From Symbiodinium natans (Eukaryota; Sar; Dinophyceae; Suessiales; Symbiodiniaceae), in the NCBI GenBank assembly GCA_905221605.1, contig CAJNDS010001402.1:162501-226500 (forward strand): 64,000 nucleotides of DNA, in the 5' to 3' direction. Positions within the stretch are counted from its first letter, which is position 1, and each line of letters starts with the position of its first letter. The notes below the pieces were generated by a model. It was not told the DNA's origin, did not search any database, and was given only the letters and a program-made list of their open reading frames with translations. The translations under genes and the position numbers were made by a program. This document shows positions 20,998 to 31,262 of this stretch, in pieces.

Positions 20998-22862
20998 CTA
21001 GAAATTGAGCCACGTGCTGGGCTCGTCCACGACATGGCGGGACATCCAACCTAGGAGAAGCAAGACAGCCAAGGCCAGGATCAGGTTGCCGTGGTCTGAG
21101 GAAGCCTGGTGCCCAATGCAGCTCTCGTAGCGGCATTCCATGAAGCTTTTGTCGTGATTTGAGGATGGGTGGAACAAGCCCACCATTCTCAGCACTGGCT
21201 GCTGAAACACATAGAAGCCATAGCTGAGCTGTCCGAGATGCAAGAGAACCTGAGAACTGAGAAGCTGCCCCAGCAGGCTTTCGCGAGGCCCGAAGCACAA
21301 GCCCCAGATGATCCAGGCAGTCACGGGGCATTGCAGGTTCATGTCTGTGCAAAGATACATGAACTGTGTCTGTGGAATAAACATGAACATGACCACCAGC
21401 GCCGCGAGCACGTCCGCGGCCGTGACGAGGTTTGGAAAGTCCTCGGCAGCAAAGTATGGCACGAGCATGCCGAGAGCGACCTCCGGCAGCCGGAAGGGAG
21501 CGTAGCTGTACCAAGGCACATTGGCTCCCAGGAGGCCAGAGTGGTACCATGCATCAAAGCCCCCACCGGAGATGCTTGTGGCACAAGCTACGATGACCAT
21601 CTTTGCGACAACGCAAAGGGCAGCCATGACCAAGAGACCTCTCCGAGACTTGACGGGCCGGAGCAGGCAAAACTCAAGGAGAGGGCTCACGATGTAGACC
21701 AGCATCACCTCGGCTGTTTGCTAAGGAACTCAAACTAAGCTACCCTGTTTTGGACATGGACATGGTAACTGGACTCTGAGTTCAGTTAAAAGCAACCCAG
21801 TCACGATGTGCAAGAGCCAGAAGGGACCCGTTGCTCCAGGCACTCCCTCCAAGAGCAGGAACCGTCGCGGCTCCTGAGCTGCCTTTTGCACGAGAGTGCC
21901 CACACACATCCTGGGTTGCTGTTCAGGATCTGGAAAGTCAGTTACCAGCATAAAAAAAAAAAAAAAAAAAAAAAAAAACATGCTTTGCAACATAGACAGA
22001 ACCTGGTAGCTTAGCTTTAAGTTCCTTCAACAGCAACCCAGCATCGCAACGAGATGAAGAGGGTTCAGGATCCACTCAGCTCCCACATGCTCCCACACGT
22101 CGTCCAGGCTTAAGGCGACCCAGTACACCGGGTAGACGCGCACGGCTCGAAGTAGGACCCATCGCAAGGCTTGCCCGGGCGAGTGCACGAGGAAGTCACC
22201 CTCTCCCTCACCTGTGCTGCTCTTGGACAATTATATGACATCTTGTCGGTTTCTGAGGGGTACGAGGGACGAGAACTAGCAAGCAAACCATAATTCTCAA
22301 AACAGCCCTGGCGGAGCCAAGCGACAGTTGTTGGGGAGAGGCTGCGCACCCGGCTCCAGTTTGGGCTGTCGTGCCAGGCTCAGCAAAGATCCGCAGAGGA
22401 CCAGGAGGCTGCCATCCCAGCTGAAGGGTTGCAGCTCCGTGTGCTGGGTAAAGGTCCCCAAGACAAAGAGGAAGGAGAGGCCGGAGAGAGCCGCAAAACT
22501 CCTCAATGCATATTTAAGGATGAAGGATTATGATAAAGGGGATGATAATCGTAATTGCTTTGTCTCCTGTATTGGATCGGTTCAGGGTCAACAGACTTCT
22601 GTGCAGCACAATGTTGCAGCAGCAAGGTTCTACCTACACGTTTCATCAGTTTTGGGGTTCGTTTTTCTTCGGGGGACGCTACTCCCAGCAAACAGGACCC
22701 CGTGTCCTCCGACAAGGCAACGCCAGTCCGCCCCAGAGGCAGAGCACGAGGGCCAGGAGCAAGGGCCAGCAAAGCTGGGTGAGGATTCCGACCAAATGCG
22801 GAGAGACCTGGCTGAACAAGCCAGTCTTGATAGATGCTACCAAAACAAAGAAAAGGCTGCCC
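20998..22862 (-). CDS. Acyltransferase-3 family membrane enzyme
   Basis: Multi-exon. The 3' exon (20998-21722) gives several helices and ends with LLHLGQLSYGFYVFQQPVLR, the conserved LGxxSYGxYxxxxP of acyltransferase-3 (OafA/YrhL/NRF-6 type), then a last helix LALAVLLLLGW, the WxxRHxxxEP-like WMSRHVVDEP and TAG. About 21790-21942: GVPGATGPFWLLHIVTGLL, the family's P-W-x-L-x element before a helix. 22027-22230: WVLLRAVRVYPVYWVALSL, the R-x-x-R-x-x-P-x-YW motif. Helical candidates upstream at 22330-22506 (LSGLSFLFVLGTF) and 22690-22862 (LLLALVLCLWGGLALP) may be the N-terminal exons. Such enzymes move acyl groups from acyl-CoA to sugars or lipids across a membrane. The catalytic His of the first helices was not located. 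Confidence 0.75.
21952..21978 (+). repeat. 27-base poly-A (poly-T on gene strand)
   Basis: On the minus strand this is a T27 tract about 20 bases before the acceptor CTTTCCAG of an acyltransferase exon, so it may serve as an extreme polypyrimidine tract. Confidence 0.75.
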
Positions 22863-22879
22863 CATCATGCCCCTGAAAA

Positions 22880-24510
22880 GCCCAGAAGAATTCTACCAGG
22901 AAGGATCTCCACCCAAACCTGGGTTCGGCTGTTAGGGTTTAGGGATGAAAGGCGGAAGGACTGATAATGTTGGTATGTGTGGGTGCTCGCGTATAGGTAT
23001 TCATGTAGAGCCGCCCTGGGTCCTAAACATGACTTTGCAACAAATTGGGGGGAGGGGGCCAAACGATCCCAAGCCTCAGAATCCGAGAATGAACGACTCC
23101 AAAAACCCTAAACGGCAAGACTCTAACCTCACACCCGAAACCCTAAACCCTTAATACTAAACACCAAAGCTCCAACCCCTAAACCCCAAACTCCAAAACA
23201 GCTCTCGGCAATGGAGCCTGTGCAGGACCGGCTGGCTGGGGAAAGGTGCTGGGATGCTGTTCTATACCTGGGACTGTGTGCTTTGGGGCTTTAAAAGGGT
23301 CAGTGCTTTGGAGGTTAGGGCCTTTAGGGTCTTAGAGCTTCAGGGCTTTAGGGCTTTAGGGTTTTAGGGTTCTGGGGTTTTTGCACTTTAGGGGCTCTAG
23401 GTTCTTAGGGTGTTGGTTAGGGGCTTTTCGGGCTTTTGATGTTTAGGGTTTTAGGGTTTTAGGGGTTGGCGGCTTGGCGGCTGTAATTCCCCACCCTCGG
23501 CGTGGGGGTGTCATATTTTAAGCTAAACACTTCACCTCGCCTAGTCTACTCCTGGCCCATGACCCGTAACCCCAGGAAATCCCAGGAGCGCCCAGCAGTG
23601 CCCGACCTCAAAGTATCCCCAGAGAATATCTCAATTGTCCCCCGAAGAACCCCAGAGTGTCTCCAGACAAATGCCTGGAGTGCCCAGCCCCAAGAGTATC
23701 CCCGGAGAATCTCTGGGAGTGCCCAACCCCAAGAGTGCTCAACTCCAGAGTATTTTCAGAGAATCCCTAGTGTGCCCAGCAATGCCCGAAAATCCATGCT
23801 TTGCTGCTGGACTTCCGTTGGGCGATCACAGTACAAGATCGAAGGGTCTGTGGGGTTCAAGTAGGGGCCTCCGACAGGGCACTTGAAGTAAGAAATCTTA
23901 CTCGTTGCCTCCTGGCTCACTTCTTTGAAAGCCGTCCCAGAAACCTTAAACCCTAAAAAACCCTAAACCCTGTGCTTCTGGGCTTCGGGCCTGCTTTGGT
24001 CTGGAGGAAGGACGCCTCAAAGGTGCGACAGTCCTGCACTGCTAGAGCGGCTCTTCACGACCCGCCCCGGTTGAAACCCTCAACTGCGCAGCGGCCGTTG
24101 GGAGATTGTCACTGTCCATACATGTCCATACCACATGGCGGCGGGCCTTCTACACGTGGGTGTGCAAGCTTGGGGAGCCCTGCATGGATGCACGTGACTC
24201 GTGACTGTCCCCATCCAGTCGAAATTTGGTGCACGACGTTTTTGTGCTCGGCCCTTTTTTGGGTCCAGCCCCACACCCACTCAGTTGCCACAAACTACGA
24301 CACTGACACTGCCTGCGACAAAGGCGATGCGTGGTGGCTGCGAAATAGCATTGGTGTGGATTCCAGCCCACGAAGCCAACAAGGGAAGACACGACCAGCC
24401 TTTCGATGCTGGCTCCATGAGTGCGCTGACACTGAGGGGCGGCCTGTGCGCTGGAGCGCGACTGCTCGCCTCAAAAAACCAACGCCCGACAAGTGCGCGA
24501 AGTATGTGGC
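22880..24510. other. Spacer with TTTAGGG variants and GTGCCCAACCCCA-type repeats
   Basis: No supported exon. Telomere-like variants at 23090-23200 and 23330-23470 (TTAGGGC and TTTAGGG mixtures); second member of the 13-kb tandem repeat family at 23570-23790. A plus frame at 24330-24420 with VWIPAHEANKG was considered and rejected. Confidence 0.4.
23570..23790 (+). repeat. GTGCCCAACCCCAAGAGT-type tandem repeat
   Basis: About eight degenerate units of AGTGCCC-x-xCCCCA(A)GAGT separated by TATCCCCAGAGAATC-like spacers. Same core as the insert at 13.2-13.4 kb. Confidence 0.75.
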
Positions 24511-24524
24511 ATTGGTGAGGGCGC

Positions 24525-25065
24525 TCAGCAAAAGCTGAAGATTGGAGGATCTTCCAGAGATTCCGGACTTGTGTCCGGAGCCTCCTTGAAGTTCATGTCA
24601 AAATTCCAATTTCCATGTATTGGGGGCGACTTGGGGGAACTTACGGCCGGTTCTTGGCAAGCTAAGGGAGACCCCAGGTCACCCAGGTCCTCATCATTCA
24701 CATCCGAGCTGTCGGCCTGAGGCAGTCAGTAGCTTCATGCAACTGTCCGAGGTCCGCTTAAGAGCTTGGAAACTCCCGTGTCCGGCCTGCGCGGCTCGCA
24801 GAAGGATGAGCCACGCCAGCCACCGTACGCATGCAGCAGGCGACATGCAGCACATCACATCTACCCTAAAACCCCTAAACCCGAAACCCTAAACTTTAGT
24901 CCTAAACCCTGGACTCCGAAGCCAAGATATGGCAGCCATGAATAACGAAGCGCCCCCGAATTCCGAGGGCTTGGACGGTTCGGTCTGGCACGAGCCCACA
25001 GTTGCGAGCGCCACAAAAGTAAGGTGTAAGAAGGATAGCTTCTACGACTCACATGGGTTTGGGGT
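24525..25065 (-). CDS. Unrecognised gene, two 3' exons
   Basis: The last exon is well defined: acceptor CCTCAG then 24716 to TGA at 24525, 63 codons in phase, very acidic/Pro/Ser-rich (SSDVNDEDLGDLGSPLAC, later DTSPESLEDPP, ending IFSFC). It looks like a disordered C-terminal tail. An upstream exon candidate at 24905-25050 reads AILLTPYFCGARNCGLVP and ends before a TTTAGGG-containing intron. No family recognised. Confidence 0.5.
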
Positions 25066-25142
25066 TTAGGGCCTGAGGGCTTAGAGCAGCAATCTCATAT
25101 ACATCCCAAGTCCATGTCAGGCTGTTTTGCTCTGGAGCGCAC

Positions 25143-25196
25143 AACTCGAACAACTAAATCCTACACCCCAAACCCTAAACCCTAAACCCTAAATAC
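25143..25196 (-). repeat. Telomere-like CCCTAAA array
   Basis: Four in-register AACCCTAAACC units, in the spacer between two minus-strand genes. Confidence 0.85.
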
Positions 25197-25314
25197 CAGC
25201 TTAAAAGTTCATTGGGTTCGAGGATCTGTAGACTCGAATCTATGGCCAAAGGGCCAAAAGACCGCGGCTCACTGATGGTGGAGTCCAGTACCTGTACTGC
25301 TCTCGAACATGCAA

Positions 25315-25475
25315 ACAGGTATGGATGTAGACATGCATATAGATGTAGATGTACAAGTGTACATATGTACGTAGACATACATACTTATAGGGATATACAT
25401 ATGTATATTCATATATGTATAGAGAGAGATGTATGCGTATGTACATGTGTACAGTTGTAATTATATATTTGACGG
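25315..25475. repeat. TACA/TATG-rich simple sequence
   Basis: Degenerate tetranucleotide and hexanucleotide repeats (ATGTAGA, ATACATA). Confidence 0.7.
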
Positions 25476-25570
25476 TATATGTTCATTCCATATCTACTTG
25501 CTACAGCTTATGTATCATTAACTTGTTCTTAGAATGTTCTGAAAGCAGCAAACGGTAGAAAAGGTCATGC

Positions 25571-28224
25571 TCAAAAGCAGCCCATGTGCCACATTGCTTT
25601 GATGCAGAGCTTGCAATAGGAGACCCAAAGCTGCTCGAGCTGCGTCAAGGAGTTCACAATAAGAAGCCTGCACCATGGGAGCTTCCCTGCACCTCGGGGA
25701 ATCCCCGAAGCCTTTTGCATGGCCCCATCGATCTCGGCTTTGGCCACTGCGATGACTTCGTCGACGTTCTGAGCGCACCACTGTCGCACTTTGGCGTAGT
25801 GCCCATACCAGGGAAAGGGAGGCTTGTGGCTGGCGAGGGCGTTCCAGCTCGCCACCTTCTCAGGGTCGTTCATGATATCGTAGAGTAGGTGTCCTGTCAT
25901 CCAGGCATTATGTACGTGCAGGTCCGTAATGGGAGTCACAGCACTGAGGCAGTAAGGAAAAAGCTCTTTGGAACCGCTGTAGCCCGTGCAGGATATCACC
26001 TGATCGAACTTCTCACCGGGGAAGGCACTGCAGCCCACAGTACCATCGGCATTTTTCTGGAACTCCATCTGGCCAGCGTCGCCGCAGATTCCGTACCCAT
26101 GTAGGAGGAGGTTCATCAAAACAAAGTCGCGCAGCGGGATGATGCCTCCACGGGTCTTCTCGCGCACCTGCTGACATGTCCTCGGATCTCCGACGACGTA
26201 GAAGTCCAAAGCATCCAGGTCCTGTGAGAAGTCGTACTTCCAGTCCACATTCTCGTCCGCCCTTAGGTACAAACAAGAATATTTCAAATTGTGTAGCAAA
26301 GTGATTCTTCAAGCCGAGCAGCATCGAGAAATGGACGAAGGGGTGGAACCACTGGAGGATGCTGCTCAGCGGGCTGTTGAAGCTCCATCGAACATATGCG
26401 CAGGCACTGCGGTAGATGAACCGTACCTAACACAGGGACCTGTTTGATTCTAGTTGGGCAGTTTACACTCTGGTTCGAAAGGCCTCATAAAAGATTGATA
26501 TTGGCAAGTACTTAGGCTTCTGGAGAATTGGAGGATTGGAACACATTGGTCTAACTCTTTTCGGCTCCTGCGTGTCAGGCGCGGGACCTTGTTGCCTTCC
26601 TGGATCAGGAACTTGGCAGCATCGACTGCGGACTTCCCACTGCCGATCACCAGGCCTCATGGATGCTCCGCGGAGGCCTAAGGGTTTAAGGGCTGGAAAC
26701 CTCGAAGCCTAGAGGCCAAGTCGAACATGTGCAGCTAGTCTTTTGTGTTGAGGGGTTGGGAAGCCCATGACCCCCTGCAGGAATGTGACACTTCCTTCAT
26801 TTATCCCTACAGTTCATAGAAAACCTTTATTATTACCTGGGGAAATGGGCTCCTTGGGTCTATGCTCCAAGGGCACACCGCTTGCCGCGCAAGCTTCCGG
26901 TGAGCTTGTTCAGGGCGCTGGAGTGCACCTCCAGACATCTTTGGCCCCCAAAACCCTTAACCCTTGAACTTCCTTGAACCCTAACAACACTCTGCAAATG
27001 GCCCGCATCCCACAAGAGCCCTACATGAGATATTCGGCCGCTGCACGGGAAAGCGCCCACAACCCTGAAACCTGAAGCTCAAGAGTTAGGTTTTAAGGGG
27101 TTAGGGTGAACATGGCCTTCTGAAACTTTTGACCCCCATCTGAGCCTCCAGAGGCACCCCGAGCAGCCGCGGAACTCCTGCGTGGCTCGAGCCGGGGAAC
27201 GGAGCTTTGAGGGCTTCAGGCGGCCTAGGAGGGTTTAGGGGGAGGGAGGGGGGGGGTGTTGAACATACGAGAACAGGGGGGTTGTTCAAAATGAGGTGCA
27301 ACCCTCAACCCCTAAGCCCCTTAAACCCTAGCCTCGAAACTCCTTGAACTCTAAACCCGAAGCTCACCGCACCTGAGTAGCTGTCGAAGCCGGTGGCTTG
27401 GACCACCGTGCCGGCTTTGACCTCCTTGAGGCCGCTGTCGGTCCGGTACTTCACCACCCGCTGGGTTTTGTCGAGGGCCACCCCCTCGACCTGTCGGAAG
27501 GCTGCTTGCTCTAGAGGTGGGGGCCCTTCGGCTTAAGACCCCCTATCTCAGGCCCCTAGAGTAAGGAACAGCTTCAGGACAAAGAGAAAGGGCATCCATA
27601 TGCACTGCAGAAAATGTGCGGCCACCTCCCCCGTGATCGTTGCACAGCCGAGGGTTTTCAGTACCTTCTCGGCGTAGCTTCTGACCTGGTAGCCTGGGCT
27701 CTTGCTCATGAATATTGAACTAAGTTACCATAACAAGGGTACTATTTTCGACTTCCTTTCTCACCCTATGGTGGTATAAGTCAATACAAGTTCCATAAGA
27801 ACCCAGCAGCTCATGGCCTGATGTACTGAGCTCGTGTGGCACTCGAGGTCATCATGGAGAATGGTGGGCAGCGAGTAGAAGTACGTCTGCTGGTGGAGCT
27901 TTACAGTGTTGGCAGCTTCGGTCCAAATGCCCCCGGGCTTCTCCTCTGGGATATTTTTGGGAAGCCCGTATAAAGTTTTCGACCCCTACAGGATACATCG
28001 GAATGTGTCGGGTTATGTAGGGATCAGGTCTCATAGGACTTAACACCGAACTGAACATCATATAAAACCCCAAAACCCTAACAACTCTCTCACCTCTCCT
28101 CCCGGGCAAGCAACGCGACCCGCAGGCTCGGATCTTTCTTCTTGAAGACCGCTGCGATGCCCAGCCCCGTGAAGCCCGAGCCGACGATGACCACGTCGAA
28201 TTCGGACGCCGCAGTCTTCGACAT
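25571..28224 (-). CDS. Flavin-containing monooxygenase-like protein, about nine exons
   Basis: Exon 1 (28094-28224) starts with ATG and reads DVVIVGSGFTGLGIAAVF, the FAD-binding GxGxxG Rossmann motif, with a clean GTGAGA donor. About 27850-27945: KPGGIWTEAANTVKLHQ, the GGxW of FMOs. About 27665-27710: SPGYQVRSYAEK. 27373-27525: VVKYRTDSGLKEV, then VVQATGFDSY, an ATG-type hinge. About 27130-27215 and 27000-27055: linker including FPCSGRISH, like the FxGxxxHS segment. 26583-26660: VIGSGKSAVDAAKF, the NADPH-binding GxGxSAxD motif. About 26300-26436: IYRSACAYVRW. 25571-26268: C-terminal part with FDQVISCTGYSGS, the second ATG-like motif, ending in TGA. The order matches class B flavin monooxygenases (oxygenation of N, S or carbonyl groups using FAD and NADPH). 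Substrate is unknown. Exon ends other than the first are approximate. Confidence 0.75.
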
Positions 28225-28229
28225 CTAAA

Positions 28230-29650
28230 AGCTTAGGGGTTTAAGGCTTTTTTGGTCACGAAATGGTCTTGGGCCATGCAGGCGCGGTGCGGATTCGAGG
28301 GGGGGAGACAGCTCAAAACAAGGGACGAAACGACCTATTTAGGGAATTAGGAAAAGTTAGGGTTCCCTGCAGAATCCCTGAAAGAGCTATGTAGACCCTA
28401 CATAATTCCGAAAGGATCATTATAAATCTTTCTTGTGGGTATGGTTTAGGAACTTAAGGTTCACGCTATCTCAGAAAACCCAATACTCTTATGGTAACTT
28501 AATGTAAGTTTGTTGACAAGAACCCTCTGTTTTTGCAAAGGAGTCAGTGGTCCTGGTCTTGTTTAAGATTCAGGAGATAAGGGGTCTACGGGCAGGAGCT
28601 GGGGATTAGGGTTTGAAGGTTGTGGGTAGGGTTTGGCACCATTCGCGAAAGTTTGGGTGTTGTTAGAGGCCTAGGTTTTTAAGGTGTAGGTGTGTCAAGT
28701 TTCGTGCTTCCACTTCATCTTAGCCAACTTCATGGTCAAAGCGGCGCACTGCCATTCTAAGCAACACGGGGGATATCTCTGTCAGTCAACGAGGCATTAC
28801 AAGTCTGGAAGAAAGGCTCCACCCTACACGAACCGCATCCCGAAACCAGCACCCTAAACCCCAACCCGAAACTCAAGATTCGATCTAGACTCTAAACACT
28901 AAGCCCCTAAGAACCGTACGAACCCCATACACTATAGACCCCGTAAACCCTGAACCCTGAACGAGCCTTGGGGACCAGTCGCTGCACGGCCATCATCCGG
29001 ATGATGTTCTCCGTATCCTGCCAGCAAGGAGCTTTCACATGCCTGAGAGGCGGGGTAAGACTCCTAAAGCCCCAATAAGCCAATAACCCTGTTGGGGTTT
29101 TCGGGTTGTGGAGCCTTGGAGCTGAGGGGGCTTCCGGAATCTACTTGCAATGCCCGCGAAGGCTCGGCTCCTCCTGCATGACGCTCTGGCAAAGAAGATT
29201 CGGAAGAATGAACCTCACCCCCAGGTCCCCCCTCCCCACTCCTGCACATAACCGCCAACTCAACTCCTGACGAGTGAGTACAAGTAACATTAAGTATCTC
29301 ACACGATGGTGTAAAGAGCTTGGATGCGGACACGCACGTGGCGGCACTGATCGTCACCCGATTCCTTGCAGCACGGCGAGCACAAGATGGTGGCGACTGC
29401 CAGCAAAACTCGGCCTTTTCAGCTGCTTTTGCCCTTTGCTTGAAGCTCCACCTCCGGCCACGCGGGCTGTGCGAGAGTGCAAGAGACGAGATCAGGCATG
29501 GTAAGTGGCTAAGCAGCTGAACCCAGCTTAACCGCCGTTGAGACTTGGCGATGACGTGAGACATGCGGTCTTGCTGCCGAGGATGTACAGATGGGATCAA
29601 GCTCACGGAGCCCTTGAGGAAGTCAATGCCTGGAAGCTGGCCAATGAAGC
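28230..29650. other. Intergenic region with one short exon candidate
   Basis: Telomere-like words are sparse here. A 51-base stretch at about 28968-29018 (minus) has a CTGGCAG acceptor, reads DTENIIRMMAVQRLVPK and is followed by a GC donor, so a small exon is possible. A 180-codon minus frame at 29064-29606 has no family features and lies just 3' of the FKBP gene, probably untranslated. Confidence 0.3.
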
Positions 29651-29663
29651 CCTGTGCATGTGC

Positions 29664-30503
29664 TCAGTAGCCGCGCACTTTGACCAAGTGCACCTCGAAG
29701 ACCAGATCCGAGTTCGGGGGAATCACTTTGTCAACTCCCCGCTTGCCATACGCCATGGCTGCTGGAATGATGAGGGTTGCCTTCTCGCCCTCAGACATTT
29801 TCATCATGGCAACATCCCAGCCACGGATGACCTTGCCGACGCCCACCTCGAAGGTGAGGGGATACTGCCGCTTATAGGTCGAGTCAAACAGCTTTCCGTT
29901 GGAGGCCAGCCTACCCTTGTAGTGCACTTGCAATTGGTCTCCAGCTTTCGGATATGTCACACCATCTCCTGGCACGGTGGTTTGAATCACGATTCCACCC
30001 TCCTCCTGGCGCGTCCACGCCTTTAAGAGCGTTATCTCCAGCATGATTGGAACATCACATGGCGGCTCTTTGGTGGCCAAAATTTCCCAGAGCTCCTCGC
30101 CACTCTCGTCGGGCTCCCCGTATGCAAACACCCGCTTCGTGTCCCCGACCTCCATGCCAACGATGGCGTCTTCAAACGGTGCAGGCACGTCACCTGCCCC
30201 AGCAGCAAACTCCAATGGACTTGACACACCGGTCCATCCAACGGTTGCACCAGTGTCCCCTCGCGACATCGTGAAATCCACAAGCACCGACATGCCCAAC
30301 GCTGCCGGAGGCTCTCGTGCCGAGGCGGCCAAAGACATCCGCCTATGCTGTTTCAAGGGCCATTCGGACCTTTCCAACACCTGGTACACAAAGCTATGGA
30401 AGGCGGTTCCACAAGCAAGCGTCGCAAGCAGCGTCAGCAAAAAGTGGGGGCCGTGCGGCGGTGCTGAACGGCATCTCTGTGGAAGAGTCATGGCAAGAAA
30501 CAA
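29664..30503 (-). CDS. FKBP-type peptidyl-prolyl cis-trans isomerase, secretory/organelle-targeted
   Basis: Intact single-exon frame of 279 codons, ATG to TGA. FKBPs speed cis-trans turning of Xaa-Pro bonds in folding proteins. The C-terminal domain (about 185-277) is complete: VHYKG (Tyr of the pocket), GKLFDST (Phe-Asp), PLTFEVGVGKVIRGWD (Phe, Val-Ile, Trp), AYGKRG (Tyr) and LVFEVHL (Phe), that is, the usual active-site and FK506-binding residues. Residues 70-160 look like a second, degenerate FKBP-like domain (FEDAIVGMEVGDTKRVF). Residues 19-40 are hydrophobic (FLLTLLATLACGTAF) after a basic start, which fits a signal or plastid/ER leader. It is unusual here in having no intron. The first ATG is kept because it precedes the leader. 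Confidence 0.9.
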   Translation of the reverse strand: MFLAMTLPQRCRSAPPHGPHFLLTLLATLACGTAFHSFVYQVLERSEWPLKQHRRMSLAASAREPPAALGMSVLVDFTMSRGDTGATVGWTGVSSPLEFAAGAGDVPAPFEDAIVGMEVGDTKRVFAYGEPDESGEELWEILATKEPPCDVPIMLEITLLKAWTRQEEGGIVIQTTVPGDGVTYPKAGDQLQVHYKGRLASNGKLFDSTYKRQYPLTFEVGVGKVIRGWDVAMMKMSEGEKATLIIPAAMAYGKRGVDKVIPPNSDLVFEVHLVKVRGY

Positions 30504-30509
30504 ACGGCG

Positions 30510-31060
30510 CTTCTACTTGACTCACTCTCTTCACGGCCTTTCAGAACACGGGCGCACCTATTTTTCGCATACAACCAGACCATAATGCGGCATAAGGATA
30601 TGATGGGCATGCAGTTTCTTACATTCCTTCTTTGCCCAGTAAACGCCTGCGGACGAACGATCCAATCCGGCAAAATCCGGTCGGATAATCTAGTCCACAT
30701 CCTTAGACAACTACTCTTCGAAGGTCCGATGAGTCTGAGGAAACACCTGGGTGCCCCGGCAGATCTTGGTCGCTCAGCGCGGTTCCCAGGAAGATGTGAA
30801 CTCGGGGCAGCATCCGCATGTTCTGTGGCCTCGAGTCGGCTGTCTCGCTCGAAGGAACGCGTTGGAGACCACCTCTGGCTCTATAGCGGAAACACGAGAT
30901 GCATCTCACAACCTGTCGTTAAAAAAACATGTCCGGATCAGAATGCACTCAGCTTGGCCCCACAGACTGATAATCAACATGCCTTGGTGTCCATATACAT
31001 ATCTGTTCTAAAACCTAGTTGTGGCATGTTTGTTAGCGTATGACCTGATGTAGCTTTCTT
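30510..31060. other. Upstream region of the FKBP gene
   Basis: About 550 bases with no supported exon on either strand; contains no TATA-like or spliced-leader relic I can point to with confidence. Confidence 0.4.
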
Positions 31061-31262
31061 AAAATCTTCCTGAAGCCTTGATCGACATGTTGCACCTTAG
31101 TTTTGGCCACAGGCCGCCTGCACCTCCCCAACCTCCCAAGCCCCACCGGCCGAAGCCGCCTTGCGCGCCCTACATCTTGAAACTTTAGACCGACTAAAGC
31201 CGTGTAAACTAAGCCCTACATTCCCCCTCCATCATCAAACGTAGCATTCCCCCTAGGCTCAG

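Noticed and set aside
24330-24420. VWIPAHEANKG as an RNase H-like block
   Set aside because: A single short resemblance without the other catalytic blocks or a polymerase nearby.
29064-29606. 180-codon minus-strand protein
   Set aside because: Directly 3' of the FKBP stop, no codon bias, no family features.
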